From: a candidate division WOR-3 bacterium | GTDB lineage: Bacteria; Hydrothermota; Tepidihabitantia; Tepidihabitantales; Tepidihabitantaceae | Length of the DNA: 64,000 bases | Direction: 5' to 3' | Assembly (NCBI GenBank): GCA_013177935.1 | Contig: JABLXZ010000004.1 | Span: forward strand, 124,001-188,000 | Shown: piece by piece, positions 17,401 through 24,903 of the stretch | Position numbering within the stretch: position 1 is the first letter of the stretch | Layout: each line of letters begins with the position of its first letter | Position numbers and translations under genes: made by a program | The notes under the pieces: generated by a model | The model's database searches: none | What the model was told of the DNA's origin: nothing | The model's input: the letters and a program-made list of their open reading frames with translations, nothing else

Positions 17401-17982
17401 CCGCGTAACCCGGCAAATCTAACCTGTATTGACCACAGCCGTTATGTTTACCCCGACTCCGGAATGACCGATGATATGAAGTTTCGCGCCCTTTTTGGAA
17501 ATCTCGGCGTTCAATCGAGCGACCGTCCCTATAACTGGTCGCTTGCGGTCGCCACCGGTCCATTTAACATTCCGCCCAACAATGGCAGACAGCGGCTCGC
17601 CTTTGCCTTTATTGCTGCGGACGACTCCCTGAACTTCTTATCATCCTGTACCGCAGTTCAGAACTGGTTTGACACCGGTGTCGGAGTTGATGGGGACGCA
17701 AAAAACTCCGCTCCACCTTTTTCTTTAAACCTCTCGCTCCGACCGAACCCGATTACCAATCGGGCTCTAATCTCCTATTCCCTGCCTCATACCTCACCGG
17801 TGCGTATTTCGGTAATTGACATCACCGGAAGAAAAATCTCCACCCTCTTTTGTTGCGAAAATCAGTCAGCAGGAACTCACCAATTTCCCTGGCAACCGCG
17901 AAACTTAGTTCCCGGTGTTTACTTCTTAAAACTACAAACCAACGATTCGAGTATCACCGAAAGGTGCTTGATTCTTAGATAA
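14473..17982 (+). CDS. Gingipain-type C25 cysteine protease with C-terminal T9SS-like sorting domain
   Basis: The 1169-residue precursor has a signal peptide (residues 1 to about 20), a propeptide-like region, and a C25 catalytic domain from about 215 to 575. The catalytic pair is visible: His436 in PAGHGNESG and Cys473 in SLACNPGNFE. An Ig-like module (about 580-660) and further beta domains follow. The last 85 residues match the T9SS type A pattern, with LRPNPITNRALISYSLP, VRISVIDITGRKI and LVPGVYFLKL. It is likely an extracellular or surface protease, or a PorU-like sortase relative. Translation starts at TTG with a strong AGGAGG site. Confidence 0.88.
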   Translation: MKRTVVLLFALFVVLFAGTVSQTVDISPDRLALHRYVGYDVVNLASGFFIPNPGKPLLPYTSLTLLIPADARVSAVSAQPVVSEEIPGNYTIVPAQPPVPISAQTTATFVAPDPEIYSSNNPFPDRTLFSYSTGSAAGFKLVNVILCPFEYHPASKKLYLHTRIRVVVNYEENASTPIALTFSQRDRINQSLRPLISNPEDLNRFAPPLKETDQPAVDYLIITSAELAPLFQPYIQYKTSRGLKTELRTVEWVVNNYPGRDLAEKIRNLIIDYFHSRGISYVLLAGDNPQVPCRHIEVSVGNEHGSIPTDLYYGDIDYSWDSNHNNRFGEMEDSVDLYADVFVGRASVDSRQQVENFINKVQTFENNPIPDYIKRSLLPSGWLWRSLNYHGKFVNDSIAEITPPDWTDRKMENPPSALVVADSFDHGFLIFDPAGHGNESGVYDENGSAIYTTSVASRQQNDRRFSIITSLACNPGNFEAEDCLAEVALNCQEGGAIAVMMNSRYGWGTPPVMGPSEKLCVRFYDFLFNYAQYQTGPCHNRSREEYAAAAIYDPLWRWCMTEFNLLGDPTIDIWTAPPLNLSLTAPDTIQTGSQTLTVTVREGSNPVSDATVTAYKDGTILATGTTNSSGVVNLAIHPTTIGQLLITAWRHNNLPDSKTIPIVPGDLEPSFTYQRYEIDDQGQPHENAVLEPGETVHLKIVLSNIGLAAATNTNLTLRTLNPNISILDSTAAIGTVPAGESVHTESLTITAAPATIPGSSAEMLALIRSDQGESELWFSVELGYAGRTIAEIDTGVCALTITARGTFGYDPETDRKGRGFRYPESDTSRLNIASFALGNSGDYLVDRFYNQTHNGFDRDWHLQESLRLTLPIWSSNEALFSSFSDQGHPNRRGLVVDQRALGFSNSELANSIALVYDIWNTSSDTVNNLYAGILADFDVLPTDRLHDIAFTLPEQNAALMRNVNTPFPCVGVKLLYPRNPANLTCIDHSRYVYPDSGMTDDMKFRALFGNLGVQSSDRPYNWSLAVATGPFNIPPNNGRQRLAFAFIAADDSLNFLSSCTAVQNWFDTGVGVDGDAKNSAPPFSLNLSLRPNPITNRALISYSLPHTSPVRISVIDITGRKISTLFCCENQSAGTHQFPWQPRNLVPGVYFLKLQTNDSSITERCLILR

Positions 17983-18008
17983 CCGGTCGACGAGTATTCT
18001 ATAAAACT

Positions 18009-18036
18009 ACTGGCAGCCCGTGCCCGGGCTGCCAGT
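18009..18036. terminator. Bidirectional terminator between convergent genes
   Basis: A perfect 12-base stem (ACTGGCAGCCCG, 18009-18020, with CGGGCTGCCAGT, 18025-18036) closes a four-base loop. It lies between the plus-strand protease and the minus-strand small membrane protein. T-rich tails occur on both sides (GTTGTTT on plus, TTTTAT on minus). Confidence 0.85.
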
Positions 18037-18059
18037 GTTGTTTGGCGCGGTCTGGCTCA

Positions 18060-18260
18060 TCAGGACTTAGCGTCCTGCCCCAAAACGCTCCCCCTTCCAA
18101 TTTTGTTTGAATCTATTTCCAATCCTGTGGGCGTCCCGTAAAAACAGTTCGGCATTACATTCAATCTACCAATCTGGTTCACAAACAGGGCGGTAAGACA
18201 CAAACCAATTCCTATTCCCATCTCCAGCCACCAGCGCATCTTCAAATTTTTGACCGGCAT
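18060..18260 (-). CDS. Small single-span membrane protein, second gene of the sigma-54 unit
   Basis: The ATG at 18260 was chosen over longer openings because GGAGGTG precedes it by five bases, giving 66 residues. One transmembrane helix (about 11-30, LEMGIGIGLCLTALFVNQIG) follows a basic N-terminus, leaving a short polar C-terminal tail with one Cys. No family is recognised. It lies 16 bases after its partner gene and is transcribed from the same sigma-54-type promoter. Confidence 0.6.
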   Translation of the reverse strand: MPVKNLKMRWWLEMGIGIGLCLTALFVNQIGRLNVMPNCFYGTPTGLEIDSNKIGRGSVLGQDAKS

Positions 18261-18276
18261 CTTCACCTCCATCTGT

Positions 18277-18474
18277 TTACAGACGCTCCTGAACCAGCAA
18301 CCGCTCGGTGGTGCGAATTCGCTCTTGATAGTTCTCAACCGCCTCTTTCGGGCTCACCGGCATCGTAAACGTTCCCACTTCAAGATTCTTCAGCCGCAGC
18401 ACAAAGAGCCCGGCAACCAGCACCACACAAACCATCAAAAACATCGCTACCTTCTCTACTCCTTTACCAAACAT
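18277..18474 (-). CDS. Small single-span membrane protein, first gene of the sigma-54 unit
   Basis: This 65-residue protein has a short basic start, a transmembrane helix (about 9-28, VAMFLMVCVVLVAGLFVLRL), and a charged C-terminal helix with the pattern AVENYQERIRTTERLL that could form a coiled coil. AAGGAGG lies at ideal distance from the ATG. The sigma-54 promoter is 64 bases upstream. No homologous family is recognised. With its neighbour it may form a stress-induced membrane micro-complex, which is inference from regulation and size only. Confidence 0.65.
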   Translation of the reverse strand: MFGKGVEKVAMFLMVCVVLVAGLFVLRLKNLEVGTFTMPVSPKEAVENYQERIRTTERLLVQERL

Positions 18475-18537
18475 ATTTCCTCCTTTTTTCTGCTTGTTTC
18501 ACTAACCTTATCTGCTTCTTCATACGCTTTATTAAAA

Positions 18538-18553
18538 AGCACCAACCGTGCCA
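18538..18553 (-). promoter_or_regulatory. Sigma-54 (-24/-12) promoter
   Basis: The minus strand reads TGGCACGGTTGGTGCT. The GG (18552-18551) and GC (18540-18539) doublets are ten bases apart, as RpoN requires. Against the consensus TGGCACG-N4-TTGCW only one position differs. Transcription would begin near 18527, about 53 bases before the ATG. Confidence 0.8.
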
Positions 18554-18629
18554 CCAAACTAAAAATTGTTATAAGTATCATAATATCAATATATTATCGC
18601 ATACAACAACTCCATTTTTCTTAATATGG

Positions 18630-18648
18630 TGTCTACAAGAATGAGACA
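18630..18648. promoter_or_regulatory. Proximal activator-binding palindrome
   Basis: TGTCTACAAGAATGAGACA has inverted arms TGTCT/AGACA. It lies about 90-108 bases upstream of the -12 element, the usual range for a sigma-54 enhancer site. The near-identical second copy is 91 bases further upstream. Confidence 0.7.
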
Positions 18649-18720
18649 ATAGGACTTTATCTAAAAGGGTGAAAGGGACGGAGTGATTTTATAACTTATT
18701 GAAAATATGTATAATAATAC

Positions 18721-18739
18721 TGTCTACAATGATGAGACA
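18721..18739. promoter_or_regulatory. Distal activator-binding palindrome
   Basis: TGTCTACAATGATGAGACA differs from the proximal site at two central positions and ends two bases from the stop codon of the activator gene. The pair is the expected arrangement for oligomeric binding of the adjacent sigma-54 activator. Confidence 0.7.
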
Positions 18740-18741
18740 GT

Positions 18742-21429
18742 CTACTTTTGCGGTGAGATGTTGTGTTTCTTTAAAAGCCGATAAAATTGTGCCCGGCTAT
18801 AGCCAGCGATTTTTGCCGCCCTGGTGACATTCCCTCCAGCCTGCTCAAGGCAACGAACGAGCGTTTCTCTCTCCACCTCTGCTGCGGCTTGTTCCTGTGC
18901 CCTGCGCCGGCTGATGCGTAAATTAACGGTTTCCGCCTGGGGTATCTCTTCAATTAACTTTTGAAACTGCACCGGCAGGTCCGACACAGTTATCTCATCG
19001 CCCCGGGCAAGCAGAACACAGCGCTGGATTACATGTTGCAACTCTCTGATGTTGCCGGGCCAGTGATAGGCGAGAAAGCACCGCAACACCCCTTCGGTAA
19101 CACCTTTGACCTGCCGATTTGTCTCCTGATTTGCCCGGGCGATAAAGTATCGTATTAGTTCGCCAATGTCTTCCTTTCTTTCCCGGAGCGGCGGCAGAAA
19201 AATCTCAACCCCATTAAGGCGGTAATACAGGTCCTCCCGAAATTTCCCTTCCTTAATTAGCAATTCAAGGTTCTGATTGGTCGCTGCCACCACCCGCACA
19301 TCAACCTTTATTGGTTTTGCGCCACCAATCCGCTCAAACTCCTTCTCCTGAAGAACCCGCAGCAGTTTTGCCTGCAAACCCGGACTCATATCGCCAATCT
19401 CGTCCAAGAAAACGGTTCCACCATTGGCAAGTTCAAACTTTCCCTTTCTTGCCACGACACCGGTTGCCGCACCCTTTTCCACACCGAAGAACTCCGCTTC
19501 TAAAAGCGTCTCAGGTACAGCGGCACAATTAATCGGAATAAACGGTTTGTCGCATCGCGGCCCTGAGAGGTGCAGCGCTCGCGCCACGAGTTCTTTACCA
19601 GTTCCACTCTCACCCCGAATCAAAACCGGTACCGAAGAATGGGCACTCCGCGCCACAATCTCAAGATTTTTCCGCATCACCGGCGAATTTCCAATCACGC
19701 CCGAAAAACACAAGCCCGGAATTTCCTCCTCTTCAGGCTCAACAGAGATACCGGAACTTTTAAGCCGTTGAACCGCCGGCATAATCAGCGCGGCAATAGT
19801 ATTCAAAACCAGTGGATTACAACGCCGAATCGCCTTAGACTCGAACTCCAGATAGATACCGCCGAAGAAAGAATCCCCGGCAGCAACCGGAAACCAGACA
19901 ATTGACCCCTCGCTCACCTGTTTTTTGCCATTTGCCGCCGCCCTTCGCACATCGTCTAAATCGACCTGACCAAAAACGAATATGGGCTCGTTATCGCTCA
20001 AAAACGACCCTCCTCGACAACCCCAGGCTTCACACATCCTCTTGAAGGTTTCGGTTAAAAAATTTGCCGGCTCAAGCCCCATCGTTGATAGCCCGGACAC
20101 AGCGGAAAGTACCGCCATATCGCGGTCGACATTCAGGTCCAGTTCGAAAAGAGTTCGGTTAATCTCATCCGCCTCGGCAACCACCCCGAGATTTCTGAAC
20201 ACCTGAGCAGCTTTTTTCAGTAAAGCCACCCCCTGTTCCTGCTGACCCTGCTTCAAGAGAAAACGACCGTATTGGAATTGCACCCGGGCATATTCGTAAC
20301 TGTTTTGCGCTCCTCGCAGTAACTCCAGTGCCTTTTCAAAACAGGCGATTGCCGCCGCCTCCATACCCATCTCAATTTCGAGTAAAGCCCGAACCCGTAA
20401 CGCCTCAGCCTCCTCTTTGTTCGCCTGCAACTCCCTTGCCATCTCTATCGCCCGGGCACACAGGCCTGCACATCGCTCCATTTCCCCTCGTGCCAGTTCC
20501 AGTTCTGCCATTCGCCAGTAAATTTCCGTAATTCCAAGCCGGTCCTGGGCACGCTCACAAAGCGTAAGCGCCTCCTGATAAGCGGCGCTTGCCGCGGCTA
20601 AGTTGTGCTGGCGAAACTCCGCTTCACCGAGATTGATTAACCCCTCCTGTAATATCTCTTCAAGCCCTTCCCGACCCGCCTTGACCACCTGGCTGAACAG
20701 TTCTACCGCCCGGGCCAGACGGTTTTTCTTTAATGCTAACTCCCCAAGGACATTAACCGCATTCCAGCGGACATAATCGTACCCGCGTCTCTCCGCAAGC
20801 GCAATCGTGCGATAGAGATTTTCTGCCCCCTCCTCCCAGTTACCCAATTCAATCAAAACCCAACCAAGATTGTAGTAATTTACTGCCCGGACTGAGTCAT
20901 CGCACTGGTCCGAGAGCATTTCACCACAACTTTGGTAATACTTCAGCGCCTCTTCAAACCGTCCCTGAAAACCGGCAAGGTTGCCCATTTGATTTAATGC
21001 GGCATAAACACCTTCTTCGTAACCATCTTTCTCCCAGATTTTCAGTGCCTGCTGGGTACATTGCAACGCCTCCTCATATTGACCCGACTTTTCGTATAGC
21101 GTCCCAAGCAGATAAAATCCGCTTCCCTGAAGCCGTTCGTGCCCCAGCTCTTTTGCCCATTTAAGAGTTTCGCTGGCATAATGCCGGCTCATTTCCACAT
21201 CACCTAACAACCGGCACACTTCAGCCAGCCGCAAACTGACTCGCGCCACCTGTTCCATTGCCCCAATATCCCGGCTGATTTTCAACGCCTCCTCGAGCAG
21301 TGGTTTCGCCTCCATCGGCGCACTGATACGCAACTCATCTCCCAGCGCAATTAAACAGTTAAGTCGCTCTTTATCGTCCTGCGCTTCTTTTAATTGCTTC
21401 TTCAGGGTCTGGATGTTATCCTTTGGCAT
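18742..21429 (-). CDS. Sigma-54-dependent transcriptional activator with TPR sensor region
   Basis: Of 895 residues, roughly 20-430 are TPR repeats (a cytoplasmic protein or peptide-sensing module). About 440-560 resembles a GAF-type domain, 575-815 is the AAA+ activator core, and 858-895 is a Fis-type helix-turn-helix (NVTRAAKIAGYSRAQFYRLLKKH). Walker A is GESGTGKE at 606-613 and Walker B is VFLDEIGD at 673-680. The sigma-54 contact loop reads GAATGV at 653-658 instead of GAFTGA. No receiver domain is present, so it is not a classical two-component regulator. Its likely target is the promoter just downstream, flanked by two palindromes. Confidence 0.9.
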   Translation of the reverse strand: MPKDNIQTLKKQLKEAQDDKERLNCLIALGDELRISAPMEAKPLLEEALKISRDIGAMEQVARVSLRLAEVCRLLGDVEMSRHYASETLKWAKELGHERLQGSGFYLLGTLYEKSGQYEEALQCTQQALKIWEKDGYEEGVYAALNQMGNLAGFQGRFEEALKYYQSCGEMLSDQCDDSVRAVNYYNLGWVLIELGNWEEGAENLYRTIALAERRGYDYVRWNAVNVLGELALKKNRLARAVELFSQVVKAGREGLEEILQEGLINLGEAEFRQHNLAAASAAYQEALTLCERAQDRLGITEIYWRMAELELARGEMERCAGLCARAIEMARELQANKEEAEALRVRALLEIEMGMEAAAIACFEKALELLRGAQNSYEYARVQFQYGRFLLKQGQQEQGVALLKKAAQVFRNLGVVAEADEINRTLFELDLNVDRDMAVLSAVSGLSTMGLEPANFLTETFKRMCEAWGCRGGSFLSDNEPIFVFGQVDLDDVRRAAANGKKQVSEGSIVWFPVAAGDSFFGGIYLEFESKAIRRCNPLVLNTIAALIMPAVQRLKSSGISVEPEEEEIPGLCFSGVIGNSPVMRKNLEIVARSAHSSVPVLIRGESGTGKELVARALHLSGPRCDKPFIPINCAAVPETLLEAEFFGVEKGAATGVVARKGKFELANGGTVFLDEIGDMSPGLQAKLLRVLQEKEFERIGGAKPIKVDVRVVAATNQNLELLIKEGKFREDLYYRLNGVEIFLPPLRERKEDIGELIRYFIARANQETNRQVKGVTEGVLRCFLAYHWPGNIRELQHVIQRCVLLARGDEITVSDLPVQFQKLIEEIPQAETVNLRISRRRAQEQAAAEVERETLVRCLEQAGGNVTRAAKIAGYSRAQFYRLLKKHNISPQK

Positions 21430-21447
21430 CGCTTAACTCTCTTTTTC

Positions 21448-21475
21448 AGCATAAACACCCAACAATTTCTGTCAA
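21448..21475 (-). promoter_or_regulatory. Promoter of the sigma-54 activator gene
   Basis: The minus strand reads TTGACA (21475-21470), 16 bases, TATGCT (21453-21448), then 18 bases to the ATG at 21429. Confidence 0.7.
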
Positions 21476-21487
21476 GCACGGCATCAT

Positions 21488-21515
21488 TTGACTTCACCGC
21501 AAAATAAACTAACCT
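21488..21515 (+). promoter_or_regulatory. Possible promoter of the zinc-ribbon gene
   Basis: TTGACT (21488-21493), 16 bases, TAACCT (21510-21515). It is divergent from the activator promoter a few bases away. The -10 match is weak. Confidence 0.4.
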
Positions 21516-21583
21516 AATTCAGGCGAAGCGGTTATTAAACCACCGCTATTTCAGGAGGTAAGAGCAAAGGAAAGGAGTTAAAA

Positions 21584-21832
21584 ATGGCACGACCAACCTG
21601 CCCTCAGTGCGGTAATGACAACACCTGGGCTCATTATGAGCATCAGGTCAGTTCTGTGGGACCTGGTGTCTCAAAAGCCCATGTCTGGGAACGGGAAGCC
21701 GAAGTCCTGCCCGATGGCAGGCCAATATCAATGCCCTGTCCAGGCTGTACCGACGGCATCCAGTACCCACCGCTTTACTTCTATTGCCAGGCGTGTAATC
21801 ACATCTGGTCACCAAACTCCGGGATAGGATGA
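21584..21832 (+). CDS. Small zinc-ribbon protein of unknown function
   Basis: The 82-residue protein has three Cys pairs: CPQC near residue 6, CPGC near 52 and CQAC near 69. This suggests one or two structural zinc sites of rubredoxin or zinc-ribbon type. It has no signal peptide or other domain. AAAGGAG precedes the ATG with good spacing. It is divergent from the sigma-54 activator gene and convergent with fabG; no functional link is evident. Confidence 0.7.
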   Translation: MARPTCPQCGNDNTWAHYEHQVSSVGPGVSKAHVWEREAEVLPDGRPISMPCPGCTDGIQYPPLYFYCQACNHIWSPNSGIG

Positions 21833-21855
21833 TTGATTAAGCCCAACAGGATGGA

Positions 21856-22602
21856 CTACATCAGCATCCCACCATCAACCCGAATAACCTGACCGGTGAT
21901 GTAACCCGCCTCTTCTGAGGCAAGGAACAGGCACACCGCGGCAACATCCTGCGGTGTGCCTGCCCGTTTCAACGGGATTACCTCGAGGTACCGTGCTTTT
22001 GTTGCTTCGTCCAGCTTTTCGGTCATTGCGGTTGCAATAAACCCCGGAGCAATCGCATTCACCGTGATATTCCTTGCTGCCAGCTCCTTGGCGATTGACT
22101 TCGTAAATCCAATCAAACCTGCCTTTGCCGCGGCATAGTTCGCCTGCCCGGCATTGCCCATCTGTCCGATAACCGAACTGATATTGATGATTCTACCCCA
22201 TCGTGCCTTCATCATCGCCCGACAGCCGGCTTTGGTCCAGTTGAACGCCCCTTTCAGATTCACCGCTATCACCCGGTCAAAATCCTCCTCACTCATCCGC
22301 AAAAGCAGATTGTCTCTGGTAATACCGGCGTTATTAACTAAAATGTGCAAGCCGTTAAATGTCCGCTCAATCTCTTCACAGGTTTTAACCGCCTGATTGA
22401 AATCAGCCACATCAACCTGAAAGGCTGCCGCCTGAACGCCCTGTTCCTTGAGTTCGCCCGCTACCCGCTCTGCCGCATCTAAAAACAGGTCGCACACCGC
22501 AACCTGGGCACCCGCTTTACCTAATTCCAGAGCAATCGCCCGGCCGATACCTGAACCGGCACCGGTTACAACCGCCACCTTACCATTTAACTCCACTTTC
22601 AC
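21856..22602 (-). CDS. fabG: 3-oxoacyl-[acyl-carrier-protein] reductase
   Basis: This 248-residue short-chain dehydrogenase reduces beta-ketoacyl-ACP with NADPH in fatty acid elongation. It has the cofactor motif TGAGSGIGRAIA (14-25), NNAG near 89, the catalytic Ser in NISSVIGQMGNAGQANYAAAKAG with Tyr and Lys, and the FabG-typical ending AGYITGQVIRVDGGMLM. It follows the M6 protease gene by nine bases, an unusual place for a fatty-acid gene. No other fab genes are near, so a different SDR substrate cannot be excluded. Confidence 0.9.
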   Translation of the reverse strand: MKVELNGKVAVVTGAGSGIGRAIALELGKAGAQVAVCDLFLDAAERVAGELKEQGVQAAAFQVDVADFNQAVKTCEEIERTFNGLHILVNNAGITRDNLLLRMSEEDFDRVIAVNLKGAFNWTKAGCRAMMKARWGRIINISSVIGQMGNAGQANYAAAKAGLIGFTKSIAKELAARNITVNAIAPGFIATAMTEKLDEATKARYLEVIPLKRAGTPQDVAAVCLFLASEEAGYITGQVIRVDGGMLM

Positions 22603-22611
22603 TTAAACCTC

Positions 22612-24264
22612 CTATCTGATAACCGTTAATCTTCCAATACCCTCTTCCTTTACCCCTTCATCTTCAAGTTCCACAACATAAAAGTACATCCCGCTTGTCA
22701 CCGGCTGCCCTCGGGCATTCTTTAAATCCCAGTAGGCAGCACGATGGCTTCGGTTAATCTCGGTCTCTTTGTTAAGAACCCGAACCGGCTCGCCCGCAAT
22801 ATTGTAAATCTTAACCTTAAATGGCGGATATCTGTTTGCCAGTCGGGCGCTATCGGTTGGTGTGTAAACAATCGTTGCCTGACTGTTACCCTTCGGTGGA
22901 ATCACCGGATTGGGAAAAGAGTAAACCCTTCCTAAAAACAGAGGTGCGATTCGCAACAGCGCGGTCATCGTTTCTCCGGATGGTGATATTTTTTCAATCA
23001 CCACCCCGCTCTGCACCCCGTCATAAAATGCGGTTGAAGGGGTCGTAAAGTTTCTGACCCCGGTGTCGCTCGCCTTCCACAACTGCGCATCACCACCTCG
23101 GTCATCTGGTCCCATAGCAAAACTGGGTGAGCGGTCCGCGCGCAGAATTCCGACCAAAGGGTGCTGTTCGTTATCGTTATTGGGCTGTGACTCGTCAATA
23201 TGCAAAATCAACAGTCCACTGCCAGGCAAACCCTGGTCAAAACCGATGCGCTGCCGGTTCTCCACCAGAAAGTACTCGCCACTACCAGAACCTCCCCAGC
23301 TCCAATCCACCCCACCGGGATTGTTCAAAATCCGAAAACAGCAAGCCTGCTGCCCCGCCGCAACAATTGAGGCAAACAGCGAATCGGTTCCGCCCACTTC
23401 GACCGAATCCGGTCTTACCCAGCCCAGAAGATACTTTCCCCAGGAGCAGATGTGAACCGGTGAACTGCCATAGGGTTCAGACTCACCTGCCCTTGCCCAG
23501 CCGCCCCCAGCCATCAAACAGAAAATCCCCAGACCAGAACTGGAATAGTCTGTGTCATAAAGGTCCGGTAAGCCAAGAATGTGCCCGAACTCATGACAGA
23601 AAACCCCGATAGTTATCAATGAACCATCCTGAAACCGCTCGGGCTGCACCGAAAAGACATCAACCTGCACCCCATCCTGAGTCTGTACCGGACCGGGCGA
23701 ACCAAAAACCGGGTCAGACATCTGCCACTTGTGCGACCAGATGTCCTGGCGCGAACCGGTCTCCTCAGCACCCGGACCGGCATGGATTAACATCAATCCA
23801 TCAACAAACCCGTCGTTGTCGCCATCGTATCGGGAAAAGTCAACCTGATTGTCAACCGCAAGCACCGCATCCCGCACCAGACCCTGACTGTTATTCGGAA
23901 AAGAGCCGTAGATGCCAAATGAGTCTCCAAGATAATATGAGTAGGGATTACTCAAACGGACCCAATCAACAACCTCACCGGTAACCGTCAACCCGCCATA
24001 ACTCACCTCAAGAAAGTAGTCCCGCATTGAACGACTGCCTGTACCAAACAAAAGCTGTTTAAACTCTGCCTGACTGTGTTGATGGGGCTTATCGCTGAAA
24101 TCGACCAAAACAACAAGAAACCGGCGGGGCTCATCGGTTAGCGGTTTGACCTTTTCCGGTTTTTCCATCCGACCGGGAAATTTAAGCAGAACGGTATTTC
24201 CCGGCATCGGCGGCATCGCTACTAAGCCGCCGACCAACAGCACTCCCAGCAGCAAAAACCGCAT
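22612..24264 (-). CDS. M6-family (immune-inhibitor-A-like) secreted metalloprotease with C-terminal sorting domain
   Basis: A signal peptide (about residues 1-17) leads a zinc metalloprotease. The site HEFGHILGLPDLYD begins at His224, with His228 and the downstream Asp, and matches the M6 HExxHxxGxxD pattern. The C-terminal 110 residues (FPNPVIPPKGNSQATIVY, KVKIYNIAGEPVRVL, PVTSGMYFYVVEL) resemble a T9SS type A/FlgD-like sorting or anchoring domain. It probably acts outside the cell on proteins or peptides. It is co-transcribed with the upstream bactofilin and downstream fabG. Confidence 0.88.
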   Translation of the reverse strand: MRFLLLGVLLVGGLVAMPPMPGNTVLLKFPGRMEKPEKVKPLTDEPRRFLVVLVDFSDKPHQHSQAEFKQLLFGTGSRSMRDYFLEVSYGGLTVTGEVVDWVRLSNPYSYYLGDSFGIYGSFPNNSQGLVRDAVLAVDNQVDFSRYDGDNDGFVDGLMLIHAGPGAEETGSRQDIWSHKWQMSDPVFGSPGPVQTQDGVQVDVFSVQPERFQDGSLITIGVFCHEFGHILGLPDLYDTDYSSSGLGIFCLMAGGGWARAGESEPYGSSPVHICSWGKYLLGWVRPDSVEVGGTDSLFASIVAAGQQACCFRILNNPGGVDWSWGGSGSGEYFLVENRQRIGFDQGLPGSGLLILHIDESQPNNDNEQHPLVGILRADRSPSFAMGPDDRGGDAQLWKASDTGVRNFTTPSTAFYDGVQSGVVIEKISPSGETMTALLRIAPLFLGRVYSFPNPVIPPKGNSQATIVYTPTDSARLANRYPPFKVKIYNIAGEPVRVLNKETEINRSHRAAYWDLKNARGQPVTSGMYFYVVELEDEGVKEEGIGRLTVIR

Positions 24265-24275
24265 CCGTTACCGAT

Positions 24276-24629
24276 TTAACTCTCGGACTCGACTCTCACC
24301 ATTGAGCAACTGCCCTCAAAAACACAGCCGGGCTGAATCACCAGTTCTCGACAGGTAATATTACCGAAGACCTGGGCGCCACTCTGCAACTCCACCCGCT
24401 CACCGGCAAAGATATTTCCTTCCACCCTGCCGGCGATAACCGCACTCTGGCAGTGAACCTCGCCCTTGAAGAACGAACGGGGACCGGTAAGAAACGTGTC
24501 GGCAACATCAACCCGGCCCTCAATCTGACCATCCAGCCGCAGCCCGCCGCCAACCCGAAAATCACCCTTGACCGTTGTTTCACCACCGACAATCGTGTCC
24601 AGTTTCCATACCGGCTTTTCTTTTAACAT
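24276..24629 (-). CDS. Bactofilin (polymer-forming cytoskeletal protein)
   Basis: The 117-residue protein has the right-handed beta-helix pattern of bactofilins: successive short strands with Gly turns, such as TTVKGDFRVGGGLRLDGQIEG, VIAGRVEGNIFAGERVEL and VFGNITCRELVIQPG. Bactofilins self-assemble into membrane-associated filaments that position cell-wall or surface machinery. The ATG at 24629 is six bases after the -10 element, so the transcript is probably leaderless. Confidence 0.9.
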   Translation of the reverse strand: MLKEKPVWKLDTIVGGETTVKGDFRVGGGLRLDGQIEGRVDVADTFLTGPRSFFKGEVHCQSAVIAGRVEGNIFAGERVELQSGAQVFGNITCRELVIQPGCVFEGSCSMVRVESES

Positions 24630-24635
24630 CAAGTC

Positions 24636-24663
24636 AGTATAACTTCTTGGAGGAACTTGTCAA
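24636..24663 (-). promoter_or_regulatory. Promoter of bactofilin-protease-fabG unit, likely leaderless
   Basis: The minus strand reads TTGACA (24663-24658), 16 bases, TATACT (24641-24636), six bases, ATG at 24629. It is one of the clearest leaderless arrangements in the window. Confidence 0.75.
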
Positions 24664-24819
24664 TCGGATGTCCGGATGGGCTACAAAACCGCTCCTCACG
24701 CCCGCCTTCGGTCTATCTTTATGACCCCGAAATAGGAAAAAATTAACGATGAAAATTGACCGGTATGTGTTAGGTAACGGATTTGCGGACAGTTAGAAAA
24801 AATTCACCCGGCGCACCAG

Positions 24820-24852
24820 GGGTATTCCCCGGAACTGTTACGGGGATTACCC
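24820..24852. other. Intergenic hairpin resembling the duplicated-locus terminator stem
   Basis: GGGTATTCCCCG (24820-24831) pairs with CGGGGATTACCC (24841-24852) with two mismatches around a GAACTGTTA loop. The core (CCCCGG, A-CTGTT, GGGG) is like the terminator stems at 12712 and 38552. It lies in a 240-base gap with no gene and could end the minus-strand surface-protein transcript. Confidence 0.45.
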
Positions 24853-24903
24853 TTAACCCAACCTTTTTACCCATCTTTCCTTTAATAAACCTTGCCCAGT
24901 ACA

